Source: Promethearchaeota archaeon (GTDB taxonomy: Archaea; Asgardarchaeota; Lokiarchaeia; Helarchaeales; RDOG01). From it: 64,000 bases of DNA. The position numbers were made by a program, and so were the translations under genes. The notes under the pieces are model-generated. The model was not told where the DNA came from and did no database searches. It saw only the letters and a program-made list of their open reading frames with translations. This document shows, piece by piece, positions 43,718-53,432 of this stretch; within the stretch, counting starts at the first letter, position 1, and every line of letters starts with the position of its first letter. The stretch covers positions 44,343 to 108,342 of the forward strand of contig RDOG01000013.1 of assembly GCA_011365055.1 (NCBI GenBank), in the 5' to 3' direction.

Positions 43718-44857
43718 ATGAAAAAAGAATTTGAATTAATAGATGGTTATGGAAATAAACATTTAATTAGAGTCGAAATAAGTAATTGGGATTTAAGAAA
43801 TAAAGTAATAATTGATGGAGAAGAAGTATGGAGTAAAATTGTTCGCTCTTCATTCACCACTGTTAAAAAATTTAAAATTATTGATAAGACCGTGGCAATT
43901 ACAATTCAATATTTAGGAGGAGACGATTATAAAATACTACTCCATGAAGATCACAAAAATTTTATTTCTGATGACGAAAAACAGGAAATAAAGATAAGAA
44001 ACCTTGAAAAAATTATACCTAAAGATGAAGAATTAGTATTTAATGCACCGTTTCTAATTGATTTTCCCGATCGAGGAGGATACGGTATTTCTCGGATTCC
44101 AATTGAAGTTAATGCAGCAATCACAAAGAAAGGTGTTTATTATATTGGAACCAGAATTCCTGCTTATATAGATTGGGCTATGTTAAAAGTTAAAAAAGAT
44201 CAATTAAATACAGGAAATAAAGATATTGGTAACTTTAAATTAGAGAAGGATGATGTTTCTGATGATTTTTCTTTATCATTTGAGGAAAAATGTAAGGAAC
44301 TAAAGATTAGTCGGGAAGATTGGTGGAAATCTCAAGCATCAGACCAAAAGCAACGGCTATTAAAAATCAAAAAATACTCCCTAGGAATTAATAAAAAATT
44401 CTTTGAAAAAGAAAAGAATTCGTTGATTGATTCTGAAGAATTTGAAAAATTAAAGAAAAAAATTCCAAATAATGAATCTATTGAGCACTTTGGCATTTTT
44501 ACTAGTACTATAAGAACAGGCAGTGCTTATATGAGTGATCTTACTCCTTTTTTCGCCACAAGGAGCGGTATCGCATTTAATTTTATTTTGAAACAGCCAA
44601 TATTTCGTAGTTGGAATCAATATAAAATTCAAAAAAACGATGCTAAATCTGAAAAAGATCTAAAAAAATTTCAACCATTCCATATGGATAAAGCTTTTAT
44701 CCATGGTATGCTAGGAAATAAAATGACAGGATCTGTTATACGTCTTAATCCGTTTTACTCTGAACAACATATGCCTCCAGAAGAATTTCTGATAGAAGTC
44801 AATGAACTTCGAAAAAAATTATTGGTATTGAAAGAAAAAGCTTCGAGAAAAGGATAA
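43718..44857 (+). CDS. Hypothetical protein, large and soluble
   Basis: 379 aa with Shine-Dalgarno GAGAGGGAT ahead of the ATG. The N-terminal ~60 residues are beta-rich (VEISNWDLRNKVIIDGEEVW). A Lys/Glu-rich helical middle (180-260, SFEEKCKELKISREDWWKS) separates it from a C-terminal half with FTSTIRTGSAYMSDLTPFFATRSG and IHGMLGNKMTGSVIRLNPF, which looks like a folded catalytic or binding domain, but I cannot name a family. No membrane segment. Free-standing, between the MITE copy and the VapBC pair. Confidence 0.65.
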   Translation: MKKEFELIDGYGNKHLIRVEISNWDLRNKVIIDGEEVWSKIVRSSFTTVKKFKIIDKTVAITIQYLGGDDYKILLHEDHKNFISDDEKQEIKIRNLEKIIPKDEELVFNAPFLIDFPDRGGYGISRIPIEVNAAITKKGVYYIGTRIPAYIDWAMLKVKKDQLNTGNKDIGNFKLEKDDVSDDFSLSFEEKCKELKISREDWWKSQASDQKQRLLKIKKYSLGINKKFFEKEKNSLIDSEEFEKLKKKIPNNESIEHFGIFTSTIRTGSAYMSDLTPFFATRSGIAFNFILKQPIFRSWNQYKIQKNDAKSEKDLKKFQPFHMDKAFIHGMLGNKMTGSVIRLNPFYSEQHMPPEEFLIEVNELRKKLLVLKEKASRKG

Positions 44858-45046
44858 AAATCTCAAACACACACTCAATTTTCATGCTTGAGAGTTATTT
44901 AGAGAAAAATTTTTTCCAATTTAATTATTATATTCAAGACCAAACACTATTGAATTGATAGGGATAATTTTAGCATAATAAAAATTAAAATTATACGTGC
45001 GGAGGAAAAGTAAATATTTTAGATCCTTTAAATCTGCAAGAAATTT

Positions 45047-45079
45047 ACTATATACTTTCACCATAATATTTTAAAATCC
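45047..45079. repeat. Dispersed motif copy, diverged
   Basis: ACTATATACTTTCACCATAA then TATTTTAAAATCC. The core CACCGTGG has become CACCATAA. Lies between convergent genes. Confidence 0.65.
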
Positions 45080-45095
45080 AAAATATTGCTTATTG

Positions 45096-45491
45096 TTAAT
45101 AAGTAATAGTGTTAATTCCTTGAATTCGATCAAAATATTCAGAATTTCTAGTTATTATCGTAGTTATTTTATTTGCAATCATCGTTCCGGCTATTAAAAT
45201 ATCAGCCCCTCCAATTAATTTCCCTTCTTTCCGAAGGTCATTCTCAATTTTAGCTGATTCTTCAGCTGCTTTCAAATCAAAAGACAAAATAATAAGTTTT
45301 TGTAATAATTTTCGTCTAACTCGTAATTCTTTATTCGAATTCCTAGCACCATATGCCCCGACTAAAAACTCGTGTACTACTATCGTATTGGTTGCGTGAG
45401 ACCCTTCCTTATCGAGTCGGTCTAGAATAGTTTCAGCACTAGGGAATTTTCTAATAATATCAATTAAAAAGGTAGTATCAAAAAACTTCAC
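45096..45491 (-). CDS. vapC: VapC-type PIN ribonuclease toxin
   Basis: 131 aa. PIN fold with Asp5 (KFFDTTFLIDII), a middle Glu (HEFLVGAYG), GGADILIAGTMIAN and the closing TRNSEYFDRI, so all acidic positions are present and the toxin should be active as a metal-dependent RNase. The start is GTG at 45491, the base right after the antitoxin stop, giving tight coupling with vapB. Confidence 0.93.
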   Translation of the reverse strand: MKFFDTTFLIDIIRKFPSAETILDRLDKEGSHATNTIVVHEFLVGAYGARNSNKELRVRRKLLQKLIILSFDLKAAEESAKIENDLRKEGKLIGGADILIAGTMIANKITTIITRNSEYFDRIQGINTITY

Positions 45492-45713
45492 CTAAATGCG
45501 CCCCTGAAAAAAAATATTCCTACTTTCTTCTAATTTCTGCAGCTCTTCTTCATATTCACTATCATCCTTAGTTCCTTGACCCCAAGATTCCTTTAAATTG
45601 CTAAATAATTTTGAAATTCTTAAGATCGTGTCGGAAAATGATTCATTTTCCAATTTTAAATTCTTTAAAACGCGATATGCTTCTTCTCGAATTGTTATAG
45701 TTTTTGTTGTCAT
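45492..45713 (-). CDS. vapB: VapB-type antitoxin (DUF217-like)
   Basis: 73 aa. N-terminal ITIREEAYRVLKNLKLENESFSDTILRISK is the DUF217/VapB pattern common in archaea. The acidic tail (DDSEYEEELQKLEESR) should wrap the toxin. Antitoxin-first operon with vapC; it probably autoregulates. Confidence 0.9.
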   Translation of the reverse strand: MTTKTITIREEAYRVLKNLKLENESFSDTILRISKLFSNLKESWGQGTKDDSEYEEELQKLEESRNIFFQGRI

Positions 45714-45828
45714 TTAATATGTTTATGTTTAAACATACATAAATATTTTTTCTTTAATTATATGAGAGTATTTTTAAGCAAATGTAATCATGTTATTCAG
45801 AAATAAATCTTTAATATTAAATATGGAA

Positions 45829-46035
45829 TTTCACCGTTATATCTTAGAATATTAAACCTAATAATGGAAAAATATTAAAGAAATAAGTATATTTCTCTAG
45901 AAATTAAGTTAATTTTTTATTGGATTTTAAAATCTAAGAAAATTAAAACAAGGTTTTGGGTACTTAGATTCATCTCAGATATATTTTTCAGTCTTAAATT
46001 GGTAGATTCCAAAATCCTATGGTGAATGTATATAT
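45829..46035. repeat. Composite of two dispersed-element fragments
   Basis: 45829-45935 is a diverged, right-truncated copy: TTTCACCGTTATATCTTAGA at the left and ATTGGATTTTAAAATC at the right, with the usual interior order. 46003-46035 is a solo terminal repeat in the other orientation: TAGATTCCAAAATCCTATGG then TGAATGTATATATT. They lie in the 513-base gap between vapB and the beta-helix gene, otherwise without recognisable content. Confidence 0.65.
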
Positions 46036-46226
46036 TATAAAATAGATTAAAATTAAGAATTCTAAAAAATTTTTATTGTTCAAAACAAAATCCAATCAAT
46101 TATTTTCCTTAATAGCCAATTAATTGCCCTTTTAGATTTTATTTAACCAAGAAGTATTATATATGAAAAATTTATGAGAAATTTCCTAAATAAAAAATAA
46201 ATTAAAAAATGTTGAAAAGAAAAATC

Positions 46227-49200
46227 TTATTTCTTTTTGGCTTCTTTTGTCTTTGTTTTAGTGGTTTTAGCTTCTTTAGGCTTTTTAGGTTTTTCTAGTT
46301 TTTCAACGGGTTTAGTTGGAGTTTCTTTTTTTGGAGTAATGCCTTTTTCACCTTTTAAATTGGTAGGTGAGACCTGCTTTTCCTTCCCGCTACCTCCAAT
46401 TATGCCCTTCTTATAAAGTACGAAGAGACCTCCACACGCACCTCCCACGATGCACAAGAAAGCTATCAAGATGATGAGTCCGAGCGCATTAGGATCAATT
46501 GGAGAAGCTCCCGAGGGTAATGTAACACAAATAGGTCCAAAGCTCAAGATGCTGCTGTTCACACCTAAGGTTTCATTCACAGCTATTATTGCGTAATAGT
46601 AGGTTCCACTCACCGTGAGATTATCAATAAAGCTATTTGTATATATCTTTCCGAGGAAGGTTAGTGAAGTTAACTCGTGAAGCAATGCCTCTATAGTTAG
46701 AGACGTGATTTGAGAATAGCTTCTATAGACCAAATAATAATCTGCCCACTCAACTTGATTCCACGTTAGATAAATCGAGCTATTTGTTGTTGTAGCTGGT
46801 AATTGAGGACTTTCCGGAATAATTGGTAAATAATTCCTTATCATGTTAAAGGTTGAAATCGTGCTGTTCAAGCCTGCCGTTTTATTTATAGCTATTACTG
46901 CAAAATAATAAATACCAGTTGCATAAATTTGAGCGAAATATTCTGTGGATGTCGTATTTAATAGGATGTATAATCCATCAAGACTTGTTATTGGGGAGCT
47001 GCTATTATACACATAATAAAAATCAGCCCAAGAAACATCACTCCACTCAAGATGCACGGAGTGACTGACATTTACTGTTGGGAGAGGTGTCGTGGTGGGG
47101 CCAAGTGGATTACAGTCATTGTTTTCTATAGTATTATTATATGAATTTAATGAAATATCAATACAAGGATATGCATTGCCAAACAATTCATTCCAAGTGA
47201 TGGTATTATTGTGAGAATTTGAGAATTTTATTCCACTTTCCACATTATAATTGATAATATTATAAATGACCGTGTTATTTGGAGTATTGTCAAGGAAAAT
47301 TCCATTTATCGTATTGTAATTGATCGTATTGTTCTTGATGGTATTGTTATTTGAAACTGAGATCCATACCCCGTGAGAATTGTAGTTTACCGTGTTGTTG
47401 AATATTTCAGTGAAGTCAGACTGATACAGCGAGATCCCGCACGGAGGACTCCAACCAAGATTGTAATTGACCGTATTGTTTATTATAAAGCAGTTATCGC
47501 TATTTGTTAGTTGAATTCCACCGTTATTAGAATTTGCCGTGTTATTAATCACCCTACAATCAGGTGACGTATCTAACAAAATCCCCGAACCCGAAGAATG
47601 ATCGGTGATAGTATTATCCGTTACGTTTACTCCATTAACATTATTGAGATTGATCCCACTTCTCGAGTTGTTATGAATCACGTTTTCAGACACCGTGTTA
47701 TTATCCGAGTAATCATATAATAAAATGCCATTTCCAGAAGTCCCTTGATTTCCCGTGTTATTGTAAGCGGTATTACCTTTCAACGTGTTATTATAGCTAT
47801 TCGTATCTAATTGAATGCCATTTCCTGAGAATTCCCAACTAAGGCCATGATTCAAGAAAGCCGTGTTGTTTTCTAGCGTGTTATTATAGGTTCCATATAG
47901 GATAATCCCGTTCCCCGTTCGAGTAGTAATCCCTGCAGAATTGTTAAAGACTGTATTTTCAACAAGCGTGTTACCATTTCCTCCATGTAAGACGATTCCA
48001 TTTCCCGAATACGACCCGCTTGATCCCGTATTATTATATGCTGTATTATTAATTATCTCGTTATTGTCACCAGTTACCAAGATTATACCATTTCCCGAAT
48101 AGGAACCTGTGCTTGCCCCATCGTGATAGGCTGTATTATTAATTAGCTTGTTATTATCCGCACTATTTCGTAGTAAAATCCCATTTCCTGCATAATTCGT
48201 GCTTCCAGAGTTGTTATAAAGGACATTATTGGTAATATTATTGTAATCTCCATTGTCAAGATAAATACCGTTACCTGAATATGTTTGGGATCCTCCAGTT
48301 ATATTATATATGGTATTGTGGTCGATCACGTTAAAGTTATTCGTACCTAAGTAAATGGAAATGCCATTTCCAGAATAATCTCCAGAGGAGGTAGAAATGT
48401 TATGAATGGTATTATTGGCTAGAGTGTTATTATTAGAACCTGAATGAAGGAGAATTCCATTTCCACTAATGACAGCTGATGAACAAATAATGTTATAGAT
48501 TGTGTTATTGGCCAGCGTGTTATTATTAGAAACTGAATAAAGGAGAATTCCATTCCCACATACCATTAATCCATCACAAGAATTGTTACAGATCGTGTTA
48601 TTGATCAGCGTGTTATGAAGACTAGATTCAAGGAAAATTAGATTTGAACAAAAATCTCCAGTGGTGGGACAGTCATAAATGGTATTATTGGCCAATGTGT
48701 TCCAATCAGAATGCCTAAGGTAAATTCCATTTCCAGAATATATTCCAGATGAGGTATAACTATCATAAATGGTGTTATTGGTCAGAATGTTATTAAAAGT
48801 CGTAAATAAAATGATTCCATTTCCTGAATAACTTCCACTTAACCCATTATTATCATGAATGGTATTATTTGCCAGCGTGTTTCCATCACTATTATCATAA
48901 AGAACAATTCCATTTCCACTATAATCTCCACCAGTATTCGGACCTTCATTATTTCCATATATGGTGTTATTTGCCACTAAGTTTTCAGTACACTCATCAT
49001 TAATAACAATTCCATTTCCAGATCTATCTTGACCATCCCCCCGATTGTCATGAATCGTGTTATTGATCAGCGTGTTCCCCGTACAAAGATAGTCTAAGAG
49101 AATGCCATTTCCAGAATTATAATTATTATTTGCCTTAGTGTTATAAATTGTATTATTATTCAGCGTGTTCCCATCACAAGCCCCAATGAGAGCAATTCCA

Positions 49201-49802
49201 TTTCCCGAATCATATCCATTCCCAGAATTATCATGAATGGTGTTATTGGTCAGCGTGTTCCCATCACTATTATCATAAAGATAAATTCCATTTCCACATT
49301 CGAAACTTGCAGATCCAGTAGTACTATAAATAATGTTGTCGGTCAGATTATTATTAACACTAGACAAAAGGATAATTCCATTTCCCCAACAGTTCACTGA
49401 AGAAGTAATGTCATACACCGTGTTGTTAATTAATTGCGCATTCATAACGTTTTCTAAGTAGATCCCGCACATTGAATCATATAGCGTGCAATTTTTCAAG
49501 ATAAAATAGGCATTCGTATCAGAAATAGAAATACAAGTAGATCCATTACCATCAATAATGTAATCTCTAATAACCCATGGGTTCATAGCGCTTCCATTCC
49601 CCATGCCGTCATCATACGTGTCGAAATCATCGTTACTAGTTATGGTGATGTAATCATCACCCTTTGTAATTAACGTGAAGTCTGAATCGTTAGCTAAACT
49701 TGCTATCGGCAAGTGTATGAAACCCAAAAAAAAAGGCAAAACCAAGAAGAAGGTAATTAAACCTAATATTATGATTTTAACTTTATTTTTCAAAATTTTC
49801 AT
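46227..49802 (-). CDS. Giant surface protein: parallel beta-helix plus FN3-like domains
   Basis: 1191 aa. A signal/anchor (about 7-30) and a capping region precede 20-plus repeats of NTLxNNTIY(D/N)N and (Y)SGNGIxL, a NosD/PbH1-type right-handed parallel beta-helix (about 70-880). Two fibronectin-III-like modules follow (SHSVHLEWSDVSWADFYYVY; SSIYLTWNQVEWADYYLVYR), then a transmembrane helix (1104-1130) and a 61-residue Lys/Pro/Thr-rich cytoplasmic tail. Sequons abound. It is likely a glycosylated cell-surface fibre, perhaps carbohydrate binding. Family enzymes exist but no catalytic motif is evident. It stands alone as one transcription unit. Confidence 0.9.
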   Translation of the reverse strand: MKILKNKVKIIILGLITFFLVLPFFLGFIHLPIASLANDSDFTLITKGDDYITITSNDDFDTYDDGMGNGSAMNPWVIRDYIIDGNGSTCISISDTNAYFILKNCTLYDSMCGIYLENVMNAQLINNTVYDITSSVNCWGNGIILLSSVNNNLTDNIIYSTTGSASFECGNGIYLYDNSDGNTLTNNTIHDNSGNGYDSGNGIALIGACDGNTLNNNTIYNTKANNNYNSGNGILLDYLCTGNTLINNTIHDNRGDGQDRSGNGIVINDECTENLVANNTIYGNNEGPNTGGDYSGNGIVLYDNSDGNTLANNTIHDNNGLSGSYSGNGIILFTTFNNILTNNTIYDSYTSSGIYSGNGIYLRHSDWNTLANNTIYDCPTTGDFCSNLIFLESSLHNTLINNTICNNSCDGLMVCGNGILLYSVSNNNTLANNTIYNIICSSAVISGNGILLHSGSNNNTLANNTIHNISTSSGDYSGNGISIYLGTNNFNVIDHNTIYNITGGSQTYSGNGIYLDNGDYNNITNNVLYNNSGSTNYAGNGILLRNSADNNKLINNTAYHDGASTGSYSGNGIILVTGDNNEIINNTAYNNTGSSGSYSGNGIVLHGGNGNTLVENTVFNNSAGITTRTGNGIILYGTYNNTLENNTAFLNHGLSWEFSGNGIQLDTNSYNNTLKGNTAYNNTGNQGTSGNGILLYDYSDNNTVSENVIHNNSRSGINLNNVNGVNVTDNTITDHSSGSGILLDTSPDCRVINNTANSNNGGIQLTNSDNCFIINNTVNYNLGWSPPCGISLYQSDFTEIFNNTVNYNSHGVWISVSNNNTIKNNTINYNTINGIFLDNTPNNTVIYNIINYNVESGIKFSNSHNNTITWNELFGNAYPCIDISLNSYNNTIENNDCNPLGPTTTPLPTVNVSHSVHLEWSDVSWADFYYVYNSSSPITSLDGLYILLNTTSTEYFAQIYATGIYYFAVIAINKTAGLNSTISTFNMIRNYLPIIPESPQLPATTTNSSIYLTWNQVEWADYYLVYRSYSQITSLTIEALLHELTSLTFLGKIYTNSFIDNLTVSGTYYYAIIAVNETLGVNSSILSFGPICVTLPSGASPIDPNALGLIILIAFLCIVGGACGGLFVLYKKGIIGGSGKEKQVSPTNLKGEKGITPKKETPTKPVEKLEKPKKPKEAKTTKTKTKEAKKK

Positions 49803-50001
49803 CTCTATTTTAAAAGATTTCCTTAATGAAAAAGTAAAATTAGACAGAAATTTTATTAAAAATTAATATAAGAATTTTTTTAATCTAATTTTTCAAACCT
49901 TTTAGGAATTATGTTTATTTATAAAATCTAAATTAAATATTTATTCAATTTAATTTTAATATATTATTAAAATTTATTTTAATCCCCTGCATTTAATCTT
50001 A

Positions 50002-50181
50002 TTGGAAAAAAACATCTTTGAAATAGTCTCAATAATTATAATTTTATCTCTCCCAATTGTTATTTGGCTATTATTAATTATATTCGATATATTACTATTT
50101 TTTATTTCTTGGAGCTTAATTATCAGGTACATTGGTGGATTCTTTGTAGTTCTGATCTTAAGAATTAGGAATAAAAAGTGA
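50002..50181 (+). CDS. Possible small two-span membrane protein
   Basis: 59 aa from TTG at 50002 (EKNIFEIVSIIIILSL ... FFVVLILRIRNKK). Two hydrophobic helices with a basic C-terminus fit the positive-inside rule, which argues for real coding. No Shine-Dalgarno is visible. Too small for family recognition. Confidence 0.4.
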   Translation: MEKNIFEIVSIIIILSLPIVIWLLLIIFDILLFFISWSLIIRYIGGFFVVLILRIRNKK

Positions 50182-50303
50182 TTTAAATTGAAAAATAGAG
50201 AAAAGGGCAGATTTATAAGAAACTTAGGGTTTTTTTCTTTTTTTTTTTTGTATCTATTTTAGAAGTTTTTTTGATAGAATTCCTTAGATATAATCCCATC
50301 ATT

Positions 50304-50499
50304 ATGAGTATTTCATTAATAATGGTATTTTCTTTTTTTTTCTCTAGTTCCTTTAGGAGCAGAGAAAAGTAATAGTGAAATAGACAAAGGTTATTTTTGG
50401 GATCACTTCAAACTATATGTTGTTGTAATGAGTTGGATCTTTATAGTAGATATTGTATTGATAATTTTCGGACTATTTTTATTTATAATTTCTCATTAA
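50304..50499 (+). pseudogene. Small membrane protein gene with poly-T frameshift
   Basis: From the ATG at 50304 the frame gives MSISLIMVFSFFFSS and soon stops. From about 50344 a different frame reads LVPLGAEKSNSEIDKGYFWD, then a hydrophobic helix, to a stop at 50497-50499. The join is inside a run of T (about 50333-50341), so a one-base change in the run would restore one ~64-aa protein with two spans. Confidence 0.4.
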
Positions 50500-50832
50500 A
50501 TTGGACCAATAACAAGTTTTAGTTTTCTTCCTTGTATGTATTTCTACATTAAACGTCTGTATTTCTTCAGCAGAAAAAATATCTAAAGAAGAAAAATATA
50601 CCACAAAAAGAAGAATATTCTAACAGAAAATAAATGAAATTTTTCAATAGAGAAGTTGAAGAAAACAATAAGACATTAACTTAAGGAATGGAGAATAACT
50701 AGATTCTGGAAGATAAAATTGAGAATTCATAAAGATCTCAAAGCAATCCTATGGAGACAAATTAAAATATATCTTCAAAATTTTTAAAAAAATTTTTTAA
50801 GGTGAAAAAAGATGAGGTTAATTTAATTTGTT

Positions 50833-50868
50833 GAATATATATACGTTCACAGTGGTACTTTAAAATCC
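50833..50868. repeat. Dispersed motif copy at start of first chemoreceptor unit
   Basis: GAATATATATACGTTCACAG then TGGTACTTTAAAATCC. It opens a ~410-base leader that is repeated, with its motif, at 53029. Confidence 0.85.
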
Positions 50869-51244
50869 TATAATGAAAATATACGTTGAATATATATCAC
50901 TAGAAATTGATATTTTGATTTCTGTTCATTTATAGGGTGGATAAAGATCTTTTGAAATTTATTTGAATCAATAAATATAATTATATGTAACAAATTGGTG
51001 TGAGAAATTTCAAAGGTTATCATTCTATTTGAATCGCAGAAAATTTTTACCAGTCTAATATTAATCTCTAGTAAAATCAATTATCAATAAATTTAAAGAA
51101 AACCTAAAGAAAATATTGCAAATAGTTCATTATAGTGATAATTTTCTAACTACATGTCCTTAAAAGAAGTTATAATTTGAACATTAATCTTATATTTTTT
51201 TTAGTTTTTTTTTAAATTAAATTAAATTAAATGAGGTTTTTAAA
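50869..51244 (+). promoter_or_regulatory. Leader of first chemoreceptor-like gene (duplicated)
   Basis: 376 non-coding bases (upstream 50500-50832 is A/T-rich and empty). Roughly the first 120 bases are about 90% identical to 53061-53180 (for example GGATAAAGATCTTTTGAAAT), and homology continues weakly up to the ATG, ending in both with GAGGTTTTTAAA and the start. Confidence 0.6.
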
Positions 51245-52201
51245 ATGGTTGATTATTCAAGTATGATTATTTTAGTATTAGCTATACCTGTAGCAGCTGT
51301 AATAATATTCTTTTTAGCGAAAAAAGATATAAAATCAATTGAATTTAGAACTGGAATCTTAATATTGGCTGTGGGAAGTGTAATGCATGTTATTGGATTG
51401 TTATTAAATGGACCTTTCGTGAATAATATTATAATAACTATATTATTAGATCCCATAGGTATTATAATAGAAATATATGTGATATATTACGTAATTAAAA
51501 TCATTCGGACGAATTACTCAAAACTCGATACCATAATCAAATCCGGCAGCCAAGTTAGCATAAATGTAGCGAATATGGCAACAGAACTGGCAGCAAGCGC
51601 AAGTGAAGTTAATTCATCTTCAGAAGAAATTGCATCTACAACCCAAGAAGTTTCAACAAGTGCAATTTCTCAAGTTAAACAACTTTCTGGAATCATGAAT
51701 GCATCAGCTGAGGTCAATAACTTAGCTATAGAAGTAAAAAATTCTTCTGATAGCATTAATAAAATCATGAGTATCATAACTAACATTGCAGAACAAACAA
51801 ACTTGCTTGCATTAAATGCAAGCATTGAAGCAGGTCGTGCAGGTGAAAGTGGAAGAGGGTTTGCAGTTGTTGCTGATGAAGTGCGTAAATTAGCTGAAGA
51901 ATCAAAAAGTGCAGTTGGAAATTCTAATGAGGAAATTATATTAATAATTAGAAAAATTGAAAAAACTGTCGAATTAATTAGTAATATAAATGAAGATATT
52001 CAAGTAGCATTAAGTTTAGGAGAAGAAACTTCTGCAGCAATGGAAGAAATTAACTCTTCAGCAGAAGAACAGACTGCCTCCATGGAAGAAATCACTGCAA
52101 CTGCGAATCGATTAGGAGAACAAGGAGAAATTTTAAAATCAACTTTAACAATAAAAAAAGATAGTTCATTAAAGCCAAGTAGTTCTTTAAAAAAGATCTG
52201 A
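51245..52201 (+). CDS. Chemoreceptor-like membrane protein (MCP signalling domain)
   Basis: 318 aa. Three membrane spans (about 8-24, 36-54, 62-88) lead directly into a methyl-accepting chemotaxis signalling domain, without an extracellular ligand domain or HAMP. The hairpin tip is intact: [20 protein letters not shown] (181-200), [18 protein letters not shown]. Adaptation-type Glu/Gln clusters ([20 protein letters not shown]) are visible. Such proteins pair with CheA/CheW; none is in the window. It may sense membrane state or energy. Shine-Dalgarno GAGG. Its near twin is at 53433. Confidence 0.9.
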   Translation: MVDYSSMIILVLAIPVAAVIIFFLAKKDIKSIEFRTGILILAVGSVMHVIGLLLNGPFVNNIIITILLDPIGIIIEIYVIYYVIKIIRTNYSKLDTIIKSGSQVSINVANMATELAASASEVNSSSEEIASTTQEVSTSAISQVKQLSGIMNASAEVNNLAIEVKNSSDSINKIMSIITNIAEQTNLLALNASIEAGRAGESGRGFAVVADEVRKLAEESKSAVGNSNEEIILIIRKIEKTVELISNINEDIQVALSLGEETSAAMEEINSSAEEQTASMEEITATANRLGEQGEILKSTLTIKKDSSLKPSSSLKKI

Positions 52202-52239
52202 AAAATATTAGATGAGTATCTTTTTTTTATCTACAAAAA

Positions 52240-52249
52240 TTTTTTTTTT
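52240..52249 (+). terminator. T-run after first chemoreceptor gene
   Basis: Two T-runs (52221-52228 and 52240-52249) follow the stop within 50 bases, fitting archaeal oligo-T termination. They also lie at the convergent end of the next minus-strand gene. Confidence 0.45.
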
Positions 52250-52267
52250 AATTTTAAAATCTAATCA

Positions 52268-52957
52268 TTAGCTTCTATATTGTGAAGTGCCATCTTTTTC
52301 ATACTCTAATCTAAAATTTAATTTATTTGTAATTATGTCCTTTAATTCTTCAATCCTTGATACATAAGCGAAGTAAAAATTTAGATTTTCATGGTTACTT
52401 GGAAAAAAAATCACGTTGTGCCCCTCACGAACAGTCCCCCGAAGATCACTTTTAAAAATAGGACTGTCAGAATACCTATACTCAAATTTGAATACGATTT
52501 TAATAACTTCAATGTCTTTGAGACTTATATGAGCAACTTGCTCTTCTAATTTAAATAAAGAAGAATTCAATTCTAGATCATCATAGAAATGAATGTTGCC
52601 ATTGTTTTTTAGTTTAACAAGAGGGGATGTCATTAATATTCTTTTGTTTGATATGTAATAAAAGACATTTTTATAAAGTGGAACTAGTTTTATTAAGCCA
52701 TAAATCCCGAATATCCCAAGAAGAGTACCTATAATCACTATTAATATAAAAATCCAAAGATTTTGTGTGTAAAAACCTCTCGTTACAGCATTTATACTCA
52801 ACCCAATTCCCATGGGGACTATTATTAATGATATTCCCATCAGAACTAATGGTAAAATGCTTTTTACATAATAGGAATTTGTTTTTTTTAATTCATCTGG
52901 TTGACCTGACCAGAGAATTTTTTCACCTTCAACTAATAACTGATTTACTTTTTCCAT
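52268..52957 (-). CDS. Membrane protein with PH-like domain
   Basis: About 229 aa from the ATG at 52957, chosen because GGTGG lies eight bases upstream and because a paralogue at 28181 aligns from here. The N-terminal EKVNQLLVEGEKILWSGQPDE is the family mark (compare bacterial PH-like membrane proteins, which often begin with EGE..LW.G.P). Two spans follow (about 30-55 and 65-92), then a beta-rich domain (FYYISNKRILMTSPL, ISLKDIEVIKIVF). It lies between the two chemoreceptor units on the opposite strand. Function unknown. Confidence 0.7.
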   Translation of the reverse strand: MEKVNQLLVEGEKILWSGQPDELKKTNSYYVKSILPLVLMGISLIIVPMGIGLSINAVTRGFYTQNLWIFILIVIIGTLLGIFGIYGLIKLVPLYKNVFYYISNKRILMTSPLVKLKNNGNIHFYDDLELNSSLFKLEEQVAHISLKDIEVIKIVFKFEYRYSDSPIFKSDLRGTVREGHNVIFFPSNHENLNFYFAYVSRIEELKDIITNKLNFRLEYEKDGTSQYRS

Positions 52958-53028
52958 TTTTAATCCACCCAAATATTTTTCTAAAATATTTCATCAAATA
53001 ATCTCATATTTCTATTTTTTTCTTATTA

Positions 53029-53060
53029 AAATATACATTCACCGTGGTATTTTAAAATCC
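53029..53060. repeat. Dispersed motif copy at start of second chemoreceptor unit
   Basis: AAATATACATTCACCGTGGT then ATTTTAAAATCC. Followed, as at 50833, by CTATAATxAAAATATAC and the duplicated leader. Confidence 0.85.
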
Positions 53061-53432
53061 TATAATTAAAATATACATTGAAAATATATCACTAGAAATT
53101 GATATTTCTATTTCTGTTCAATTATAGAGTGGATAAAGATCTTTTGAAATTCATTTGAATCAATAAATATAATGGTGTGTAATAAATTGGATTGAGAATT
53201 TTCAAAGATTACCAATATTTTTTATCTCAGAAAATTTTTTTAATCTACTATTAATCTATAATGATATAAAAATTATCAACAAATTATATAAAAAATCTTA
53301 AGAAAATATTTCAAAGAGTTTTATACAGCGAATACTTTTGGACAATTTGTCTATAAAAGAAACTAAAACATTAGACTTCAGATTTATATTTATCTAAGTT
53401 TTTTTTAAATTAAATTAATTGAGGTTTTTAAA
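53061..53432 (+). promoter_or_regulatory. Leader of second chemoreceptor-like gene (duplicated)
   Basis: 372 non-coding bases homologous to 50869-51244, strongest over the first ~120. Both copies end in TTTTTTTTAAATTAAATTAA, then GAGGTTTTTAAAATG. Conservation beyond a core promoter suggests a long 5' leader or operator. Confidence 0.6.

Noticed and set aside
50868..51080. 70-residue minus-strand frame in the chemoreceptor leader
   Set aside because: It lies in the duplicated non-coding leader, and I see no sign that an open frame is preserved in the second copy.
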